A stretch of DNA of 6,390 nt, taken from Vulcanimicrobiota bacterium. GTDB taxonomy: Bacteria > Vulcanimicrobiota > Vulcanimicrobiia > Vulcanimicrobiales > Vulcanimicrobiaceae. The stretch is from positions 1 to 6,390 of the forward strand of contig PKWF01000231.1 of NCBI GenBank assembly GCA_003133185.1, read 5' to 3'. The position numbers were made by a program, and so were the translations under genes. Shown piece after piece: positions 1 to 4,211 of this stretch (positions are counted from its first letter, which is position 1; each line of letters opens with the position of its first letter). Under the pieces are notes generated by a model. It did no database searches, was not told the DNA's origin, and worked only from the letters and a program-made list of their open reading frames with translations.

Positions 1-498
1 TTCGCCGTCTCCCGAGCCGCCTTTGAAGCTGTAGAGCACGGTTTCCGCACCGGACGTCGTGATCGAGAAGACCGTTCCGTCGTAGTTTGCGCCACCTTCG
101 TAGGTCGCGCCGTAGAGTGTGCCCTTAGCGTTAAGGAGGCCCGCATACGGGAATAGGCCGTCTCCCGGCGCGCCTTTGAAGCTGTAGAGCACGGTTTCCG
201 CACCGGACGTTGTGATCGAGAAGACGGTTCCGAAGTAGTTCTCGCCACCTGTGTAGGTCGTGCTGTAGAGCGTGCCCTTGATGTCAAGGAGGCCCGCATA
301 GGGGAAATAGCCGTCTCTCGATCCGGTGGGGAAATTGTGGAGTACGGTTTCCGTGCCGGACGTTGTGATCTTGAAGACCGTTCCGTCGCCGTTTGCGCCA
401 CCTTCGTAAGTCGTGCCGTAGAGCGTGCCCTTAACGTTGATGAGGCCCGCCTCCGGGTATTCGCCGTCCTCCGAACCGCCTTTGAAGCTGTAGAGCAC
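1..498 (-). repeat. 153-bp in-frame tandem repeat array
   Basis: Three full units (498-346, 345-193, 192-40) and a 39-base partial unit at the edge have an exact period of 153 bp (51 codons). For example, 'gatc' before the 'gaagac' motif recurs at 61, 214 and 367. Long stretches are nearly identical at DNA level between units 2 and 3, including synonymous positions, which suggests recent duplication or gene conversion. The array continues off the left edge, so the total unit number is unknown. Confidence 0.9.
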
Positions 499-669
499 GT
501 GATACCTATGACTCGGGCGCGTTTGCTCAGCGGTTGTCACCCTGAGCGCAGTCGAAGGGCCGGCAGGCGGTGGGCTCAGTGGGCCGCCGCTTCCCCCGCC
601 GCAACCTGCGAGCATTGCGGCAACCGCGCAAGCACTTAAAACGTGCGTAAAATCTGAGATCATCTTCAT
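1..669 (-). CDS. GloVer tandem-repeat lipoprotein, 3' end off window
   Basis: The minus strand reads open for 223 codons from ATG at 669 to the window edge, so the C-terminus is missing. Residues 1-23 are a lipoprotein signal peptide with lipobox L-A-G-C and the lipidated residue at Cys23. A Gly/Ser/Pro linker follows to about residue 57. From Val58 come three complete 51-residue repeats and part of a fourth, each with the signature VLYSFKGG, GTLYGTTYEGGAN and GTVFSITTSG. This is the Gly/Val-rich 'GloVer' repeat (TIGR03803 type, 'choice-of-anchor tandem repeat GloVer-containing protein'). The family has no established biochemical function; a beta-propeller-like fold on the cell surface is an inference. 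The weak Shine-Dalgarno AAAGAG lies 7 bases before ATG 669; ATG 661 is a possible alternative start. The gene is divergent from a paralogue starting at 836. A dispersed repeat is embedded in the linker (residues about 37-46). Confidence 0.9.
   Translation of the reverse strand, partial: MKMISDFTHVLSACAVAAMLAGCGGGSGGPLSPPPAGPSTALRVTTAEQTRPSHRYHVLYSFKGGSEDGEYPEAGLINVKGTLYGTTYEGGANGDGTVFKITTSGTETVLHNFPTGSRDGYFPYAGLLDIKGTLYSTTYTGGENYFGTVFSITTSGAETVLYSFKGAPGDGLFPYAGLLNAKGTLYGATYEGGANYDGTVFSITTSGAETVLYSFKGGSGDGE
534..560. repeat. REP-like dispersed element inside lipoprotein linker
   Basis: The core CCTGAGCGCAGTCGAAGG, preceded by TTGTCAC, matches the widespread intergenic repeat usually seen as TCATCCTGAGCG...GTCGAAGGA. 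In plus-strand reading it yields the familiar spurious peptide HPERSRRA. The ends CCCT/AGGG are complementary. Here it lies inside the coding region of the minus-strand lipoprotein and encodes about ten linker residues (G-P-S-T-A-L-R-V-T-T) without breaking the frame. The identification rests on recalling the consensus, not on a search. Confidence 0.6.
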
Positions 670-737
670 AGTGAAGCTCTTTATGCTACCGTCGTCATGC
701 CATCTTAGACAGGGAACCGCAACGACCCCTTACGGTC

Positions 738-746
738 TGCTAGAAT
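738..746 (+). promoter_or_regulatory. Possible extended -10 promoter for the plus-strand GloVer gene
   Basis: TGCTAGAAT fits the extended -10 pattern TGnTATAAT, with 5 of 6 in the hexamer. No good -35 is seen 16-18 bases upstream, which an extended -10 can tolerate. It would give a 5' leader of about 80 bases before the ATG at 836. A competing candidate is TTGGCG (769-774) with TTTTAA (792-797) at a spacing of 17. Neither is proven. The divergent gene at 669 must have its own promoter in this same 670-835 gap, but I could not pick a convincing one. Confidence 0.3.
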
Positions 747-835
747 GGCGGCATGGACGCAGACGGCTTTGGCGGCTTCGACTCGGCGCAATTTTAAACG
801 CTGAGGCATTCTCGGATTACGGAGTCAAGCAAGTG

Positions 836-2062
836 ATGGTTTCAGTTACTGGTCGTTACGCGCTTAGTTTTTGCGTCGCTGCGGCATTGGTTGCAGGGTG
901 CGGTGGATCGCAGCCGCCGATTGGCGTCCCGGGGGCAATGCCGCGAAGTGCTGCGATACAGCCACCGCACGGCGAGGATTCCCCGAAGTACCAAGTTTTG
1001 TTCGACTTCGGCAGCGGGGCCGGTAGCCAAACGAACGGGGGCTTCCCTTGGGTGGGTTTGATTGTCGTCAATGGAGCGCTCTACGGCACAACGGTCGGTG
1101 GAGGAGCATTCCTTGACGGAACGATCTTCAGCATAACGACAACCGGTTCGGAGCGTGTTTTGTACAGCTTTGGTTATGACGGGGAACAACCCTGGGCGGG
1201 CTTATTGGACGAGGGCGACACGTTGTACGGAACGACGCTCGTTCCTGACGGAAACGTCTTCAGCGTGCATACGACGGGGAAGAATTTCCGCGTTCTGTAT
1301 ACCTTCGATGGCGACTCTAGCGGTAGCGGGCCGATGGCGAGCCTCATCAAGCTTGACGGTAGACTCTACGGTACGACGACGGCAGGCGGAGCGTACGGTG
1401 ACGGGACCGTTTTCAGTCTCGGCATGACGACGCACAAGGAGCGCGTGCTCTACAGCTTCGGGAAAGGCTCCGACGGGCAAGATCCGGAGGCGCCCCTGAT
1501 CGACGTAAACGGCACGTTCTACGGCACCACGAATAGCGGCGGAGTCCAGAGCGTAGGGACCGTTTTCAGCGTAAGCACTACAGGCAAAGAGACCGTGCTG
1601 CACTCCTTCGGCGGCGACTCCGATGGCAGTCACCCAACGGCCGGTCTCATCGACGTAAACGGCACGCTCTACGGCACGACGACGGAAGGCGGCGCGTACG
1701 GTGACGGGACGGTTTTCAGTATAAGCACGAGCGGAACGGAGAGTGTGCTGTATAGCTTCGGGAAAGGTTCCGACGGGCAAGATCCGGAGGCGGCGCTGAT
1801 CAGCGTAAACGGCACGTTTTACGGCACGACGAATAGCGGCGGCGTGGCTGGTGACGGAACGGTTTTCAGCCTACGACCGAGCACCAGGAAGGAGCACGTG
1901 CTGCATAGTTTTGGCGAAGGCACCGACGGAAAGAACCCCGCGAGCAGCATGGTTGACTTCAACGGCACGCTTTACGGTACAACGCCGCTTGGCGGCAGCG
2001 GCGCTCATGGCGGCTGCGACTACGATAATCCTTGCGGGACGGTCTTCGCGCTTAAGCTGTAG
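836..2062 (+). CDS. GloVer tandem-repeat lipoprotein, seven repeats
   Basis: This is a complete 408-residue protein. Residues 1-22 form a lipoprotein signal peptide with lipobox L-V-A-G-C and lipidated Cys22, followed by a Pro/Ser-rich linker to about 53. Seven GloVer repeats of 45-54 residues follow from Val54, each with VLYSFG, the (L/F)YGTT core and GTVFS. The last repeat carries an insert with two cysteines (GGCDYDNPCGTVFAL), which could form a disulfide. The frame is open back to a GTG at 671, but the lipoprotein signal makes 836 (or GTG 833) the sensible start. GGAG at 821-824 lies 11 bases before ATG 836 and 8 before GTG 833. Seven repeats suggest a seven-bladed propeller, which is inference. 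The role is unknown; the likely site is an envelope membrane, facing outward. It is paralogous to the divergent gene at 1-669 and convergent with the pilin gene, 13 bases from stop to stop. Confidence 0.9.
   Translation: MVSVTGRYALSFCVAAALVAGCGGSQPPIGVPGAMPRSAAIQPPHGEDSPKYQVLFDFGSGAGSQTNGGFPWVGLIVVNGALYGTTVGGGAFLDGTIFSITTTGSERVLYSFGYDGEQPWAGLLDEGDTLYGTTLVPDGNVFSVHTTGKNFRVLYTFDGDSSGSGPMASLIKLDGRLYGTTTAGGAYGDGTVFSLGMTTHKERVLYSFGKGSDGQDPEAPLIDVNGTFYGTTNSGGVQSVGTVFSVSTTGKETVLHSFGGDSDGSHPTAGLIDVNGTLYGTTTEGGAYGDGTVFSISTSGTESVLYSFGKGSDGQDPEAALISVNGTFYGTTNSGGVAGDGTVFSLRPSTRKEHVLHSFGEGTDGKNPASSMVDFNGTLYGTTPLGGSGAHGGCDYDNPCGTVFALKL
1292..1897 (+). repeat. Two-copy 303-bp higher-order repeat within the GloVer gene
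   Basis: Repeats 3+4 (1292-1594) and 5+6 (1595-1897) are each 303 bp and match as pairs. The units at 1445 and 1745 share FYGTTNSGGV and KGSDGQDPEA, with nearly identical DNA around 1452-1492 and 1752-1792. The units at 1292 and 1595 share GGAYGDGTVFS. The alternating pattern implies that a two-repeat block was duplicated as a unit rather than single repeats being copied. Confidence 0.8.
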
Positions 2063-2085
2063 CGGGAGCTCGGCCTCACCCCCGC
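2062..2085. terminator. Hairpin between convergent stop codons, weak terminator candidate
   Basis: GCGGGAG (2062-2068) can pair with CCCCCGC (2079-2085) around a 10-base loop: seven base pairs with one G-U wobble on the minus strand, or one A-C mismatch on the plus strand. It spans the end of the GloVer stop codon and the pilin TGA, the only place a shared terminator could sit. There is no T-run on either side, so intrinsic termination is uncertain. Confidence 0.25.
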
Positions 2086-2261
2086 CTAATAGGGCTTGGG
2101 GCCAGCGAGCTCGCGGCGCTGCTGAACAGCGAGTTGAGCTTCGTACCGAGCGTCTTGACGCCGACGATGGCAACCAACGCGATGAGGGCAACGAGCAGGC
2201 CGTATTCGACCATCGTTGCGCCTTCCTCGTCACGAAGCATCGTATTGAGGGTGGCGATCAT
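2076..2261 (-). CDS. flp: Flp family type IVb pilin
   Basis: This is a 61-residue pilin precursor. A short charged leader (residues 1-14, ending R-D-E-E-G) is followed by A-T-M-V-E-Y-G, the classic Flp processing site. A TadV/PilD-type prepilin peptidase would cut after Gly14, leaving Glu5-Tyr6 in the mature subunit. A hydrophobic helix follows (about residues 17-38, LLVALIALVAIVGV), then a short Ser/Ala-rich tail. Length and layout are typical. Subunits assemble through the Tad machinery into adhesive Flp pili. The start is supported by AAGGGA six bases before ATG 2261. No tad/rcp genes are in the window, so secretion genes must be elsewhere or off the edges. It is convergent with the GloVer gene. 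Flp pilins are often present as scattered extra copies, and this may be one. Confidence 0.93.
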   Translation of the reverse strand: MIATLNTMLRDEEGATMVEYGLLVALIALVAIVGVKTLGTKLNSLFSSAASSLAPSPIRRG

Positions 2262-2310
2262 TCTATGTCCCTTGATGATGGTGGTCTAGCTGAAGTAACG
2301 TTGAAATGCT

Positions 2311-2332
2311 CCGGACAGTAAGACTGATCCGG
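2311..2332. promoter_or_regulatory. Inverted repeat upstream of the pilin gene
   Basis: CCGGACAGT (2311-2319) pairs with ACTGATCCGG (2323-2332) around the loop AAG, with a single bulged base: nine base pairs in a compact stem-loop. It lies 50 bases before the pilin start. On the plus strand it is followed by ATATTTCTT, a poor T-tract. It may be a regulator binding site, a structure in the pilin leader, or a weak terminator for plus-strand read-through. Confidence 0.4.
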
Positions 2333-2507
2333 ATATTTCTTAAGCGCAATCAACGCTTCTCTACCTTATCGGCGGCTACACGCCTTAAAGTGAGTTCGAG
2401 TTACTCTCCTGAAGAAAAAGATCATCGCGAGCAACCCGTGCGAGCGGAAGGAGATGAAGGTCCTCGACGCTGGGGAGAGCGCGGACCTTTCGAAGGCGTT
2501 GGACGAC

Positions 2508-2522
2508 AAGGAGATTATAGTG
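2508..2522 (+). promoter_or_regulatory. Strong Shine-Dalgarno and GTG, one frame off the NHL gene
   Basis: AAGGAG (2508-2513) is followed after six bases by GTG (2520-2522), an ideal initiation signal. In its own frame it reads M-P-R-R-L-S-Q-P-R-L and then a non-descript basic stretch. A +1 change near 2548-2555 would join it to V-G-V-A-V-P-A-G-C of the NHL frame, giving a short, positively charged lipoprotein signal with a lipobox. It is therefore the probable original start of the NHL protein. Confidence 0.45.
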
Positions 2523-2562
2523 CCGAGGCGGCTGAGCCAGCCACGTTTGCGTAGGTGTTGCA

Positions 2563-3504
2563 GTGCCCGCTGGTTGCAGCGGAGCCGGCTCTTCCGGCTC
2601 TTCCGGCTCTCCCGCTGGGCCCACTCGAGGGCCCGCCGGAATCGGCAGACCATTTGCAATCGGCGCGGTGCGCGAGCGTCCGTTCGGTTCGACTCAACCA
2701 AGTTATTCGACGAAGGGGTCCTTGGTTTTCGAGGCCGATCTTGGTCAAGAGGATGTCAATATCTATCGGACAAGTGATCTCTCGAAGAATCCGCCCCCGT
2801 TCGCGACGCTTCATACGGAGGCTGGCTGTCCGGACGGCCTAGCCGCGGACAAGAAGGGCACGTTGTACGTTTCCGACGAGTGTAACGGTAATGACGTGGA
2901 AGAGTTTCCAAAGGGGTCCACGATCGAGAAAACCGTTATCACCGACGGACTGGACGACCCTTCGGGCCTTGCGATAGACAGGAAGGGGACGCTGTACGTC
3001 AGCAACTACCCTCCAGCGATCGTCGAGTACGCGTACGGCACGACGACTCCTTCGCAGACGATCGCGGGGCAAGGACTTAAAGATCCTCTCGGTCTCGCCC
3101 TTGATAAGAGCGACAACCTGTACATCGCCGACTTTGGCGCTGATCAAGTCTTCGAAGTCAACTATGGATCGACCACGGTTACCGCACTCGATCTGAAAGA
3201 TCTCACGGAGCCTCTTGGCGTCGCGATCGATCAGAAAACCGGCTATCTGTGGGTGACCGACGGAGAGGGCAACAAAATCAACGTTTACGAACTCGGCAAT
3301 ACCTCGCCGGTCGAAGAGATCCCCGGAAATGGGTTTCCGTACGCTGTCAGCATCCAGAGTAAAGGCAAGCCGCACGGAACGGTCGTGACCTCTGACGTTG
3401 ATACGGATACGGTGTATGCGTTCGAATCTGGGCAGTATACGCCCTATGCGACGCTGACCGACGGCATCTCGAATCCAGTCAGTCTGCTGATTACCAAGCT
3501 ATAG
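2563..3504 (+). CDS. NHL-repeat beta-propeller protein, likely lipoprotein with disrupted signal
   Basis: The frame gives 313 residues from GTG 2563, the only start codon after the in-frame TGA at 2533. Residues 5-30 are Cys followed by a Gly/Ser/Pro-rich linker. From about residue 53 to the end there are six units of about 42-46 residues with the NHL/SMP-30-like pattern P-x-G-L-A-x-D-x-x-G-x-L-Y-V-(S/A)-(D/N), clearest at residues 89-105, 132-147, 174-190 and 216-233. The C-terminal strand V-S-L-L-I-T-K-L could close a six-bladed propeller with the first unit. Such proteins serve as binding scaffolds or lactonase-like enzymes; no catalytic set is evident here and the function is unknown. The Shine-Dalgarno for GTG 2563 is poor (TAGGTG), whereas a perfect one precedes GTG 2520 in another frame. 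The residues before Cys5 read V-C-V-G-V-A-V-P-A-G, like the end of a lipoprotein signal, so the true N-terminus is probably lost to a frameshift or sequencing error. Confidence 0.85.
   Translation: MPAGCSGAGSSGSSGSPAGPTRGPAGIGRPFAIGAVRERPFGSTQPSYSTKGSLVFEADLGQEDVNIYRTSDLSKNPPPFATLHTEAGCPDGLAADKKGTLYVSDECNGNDVEEFPKGSTIEKTVITDGLDDPSGLAIDRKGTLYVSNYPPAIVEYAYGTTTPSQTIAGQGLKDPLGLALDKSDNLYIADFGADQVFEVNYGSTTVTALDLKDLTEPLGVAIDQKTGYLWVTDGEGNKINVYELGNTSPVEEIPGNGFPYAVSIQSKGKPHGTVVTSDVDTDTVYAFESGQYTPYATLTDGISNPVSLLITKL
2587..2613 (+). repeat. 9-bp tandem repeat coding Gly-Ser-Ser linker
   Basis: GGCTCTTCC occurs twice, followed by GGCTCTCCC, encoding G-S-S-G-S-S-G-S-P directly after the presumed lipidated cysteine of the NHL protein. 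Short in-frame repeats of this sort expand and contract easily and here only change linker length. Confidence 0.75.
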
Positions 3505-3695
3505 ACCACAATCGGGCCTTTCTCCCGCGCCGCTGCCCCTCTCCACGGCTTCGCGAAAGCCAGACGACCTCCGGCATACGTTCGCCTCGATGGCGCTCGA
3601 CGCGAGCTATACGTAAGTTGACAGATCGTCGATGCGGGAAGCTGCCGGCAAGGCGCGCCTCCCACGAAAGATCGCGAAATGACCGCGTGAGTACC

Positions 3696-4052
3696 TTATC
3701 GGGCGAGGTCGTCGCTCTTTAAGCCCCCACTATCATCAGCCACGTCTGCTAAGAACTTCCTGGCTTCTTCGTGCCAATCTGGCTCATATGGCTCGTACGG
3801 CGCGACTTCGGAATAGCCAACGGGCACCGGGTGGGCTTCGCCGTCATCTTGTACCGGGAAAACGGCCCATATGGGTCCATTCGCTGGAATGACGGATACG
3901 GCGGCCGATTCCCCAGGATTTTTGAATAGAGCGTAGCCTGTCGGCGTACAGATGGGCACCAGCTCCGCAATGGCCATGTCGGCATCATCTTCGTCTAACG
4001 ACCGCTGCACGATCCAGGCGAGTACACGCTGTTTGCGGAAAATGTCTTTCAC
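3696..4052 (-). CDS. Hypothetical acidic protein, 118 residues
   Basis: I do not recognise this protein. It starts at GTG 4052, with GGAGGG (4063-4068) ten bases upstream and GAGGA closer in, and ends at TAA 3696. The N-terminus is basic with a helix-like stretch (KDIFRKQRVLAWIVQRSL), followed by an acidic segment (DEDDAD). The middle looks like beta structure (ELVPICTPTGYALF, GPIWAVFPV). The C-terminal part has Y-E-P-Y-E-P-D-W-H and a helix-like E-E-A-R-K-F-L-A-D-V. There is no signal peptide or membrane segment, so it should be cytoplasmic. It lies 73 bases downstream of tRNA-Leu on the same strand and is convergent with the NHL gene. The good ribosome site and protein-like composition support a real gene; the lack of recognised relatives keeps confidence moderate. 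Confidence 0.6.
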   Translation of the reverse strand: MKDIFRKQRVLAWIVQRSLDEDDADMAIAELVPICTPTGYALFKNPGESAAVSVIPANGPIWAVFPVQDDGEAHPVPVGYSEVAPYEPYEPDWHEEARKFLADVADDSGGLKSDDLAR

Positions 4053-4069
4053 GGTTCCTCGTCCCTCCG

Positions 4070-4091
4070 GTTACCAATCCGTTACCAATCG
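4070..4091. repeat. 11-bp direct repeat between tRNA-Leu and small protein gene
   Basis: GTTACCAATC is present at 4070-4079 and again at 4081-4090, a period of 11 bases, about one helical turn. It sits immediately upstream of the Shine-Dalgarno of the 118-residue gene. The position would suit an operator with two half-sites on one face of the DNA, or a leftover from strand slippage. It does not copy the tRNA 3' end, so it is not a standard tRNA attachment site. Confidence 0.6.
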
Positions 4092-4125
4092 CGTCGATTT
4101 TGCTCGTTTTCGTGCTCAAACCTCA

Positions 4126-4206
4126 TGGGGAAAGTGGGAGTCGAACCCACATGAGTTGCCTCGGCCGCTTTTGAGGCGGCTGCGTCTGCCATTCCGCCAC
4201 TTCCCC
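4126..4206 (-). tRNA. tRNA-Leu (anticodon CAA)
   Basis: The 81-base sequence folds as a class II tRNA. The acceptor GGGGAAG pairs with TTTCCCC (one G-U). The D-arm is GCG...CGC with GG in the loop. The anticodon stem GCCGC/GCGGC encloses loop CTCAAAA, giving anticodon CAA with U33. The long variable arm has stem GAG-GCAA-CTC. The T-arm is GTGGG-TTCGACT-CCCAC. The discriminator base is A73, as expected for leucine. It reads UUG codons. The 3' CCA is not encoded (the next bases are TGA), so it must be added by the CCA enzyme. It begins five bases after the GH35 stop codon on the same strand. Confidence 0.96.
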
Positions 4207-4211
4207 GGAAG

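Larger units (their letters stand above)
2262..2562. other. Intergenic region between divergent pilin and NHL genes
   Basis: These 301 bases hold the upstream regions of both flanking genes. The pilin Shine-Dalgarno lies just above 2261. A 22-base hairpin is at 2311-2332, and a weaker GGCG/CGCC stem at 2371-2384. A strong Shine-Dalgarno with GTG sits at 2508-2522. I found no convincing -35/-10 pair on either strand. A plus-strand frame is open from 2394 through 2520 and reads plausibly (for instance KALDDKEIIVP), but its only ATG (2454) has a Shine-Dalgarno directly abutting it and it resembles no family I know. Confidence 0.5.

Noticed and set aside
337..639. 100-codon plus-strand open frame
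   Set aside because: It is antisense to the GloVer lipoprotein and includes the HPERSRRA peptide typical of the dispersed repeat, a known source of false proteins.
671..835. Upstream extension of the plus-strand GloVer gene to GTG 671
   Set aside because: It would put 55 basic residues before a perfect lipoprotein signal peptide and would start one base from the divergent gene's ATG; the signal peptide fixes the start near 836.
1202..1780. 192-codon minus-strand open frame
   Set aside because: It is antisense to the GloVer repeats; repetitive GC-rich codons keep the opposite strand open. The repeated V-E-R-A-V-Y-V-D pattern is simply the mirror of the repeat.
2617..2634. GGGCCC-6-GGGCCC inverted repeat early in the NHL gene
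   Set aside because: It lies in the Gly/Pro linker codons, where GC-rich hexamers arise easily, and there is no sign of a functional site.
2454..2777. Plus-strand frame from ATG 2454
   Set aside because: The Shine-Dalgarno directly abuts the ATG, and after 2540 the frame becomes Arg-rich nonsense overlapping the NHL gene. Only its internal GTG 2520 seems meaningful, as the original NHL start.
3548..3607. Small stems after the NHL gene (GCT-TCGCGAA-AGC at 3548-3560; GCTCG-ACG-CGAGC at 3595-3607) as terminators
   Set aside because: The stems are short (3-5 pairs plus a palindrome) and lack a T-tract on either strand; they may occur by chance in GC-rich DNA.
4126..4206. tRNA-Leu as an active integration site
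   Set aside because: No integrase, no direct copy of the tRNA 3' end and no mobile gene is visible within the window.
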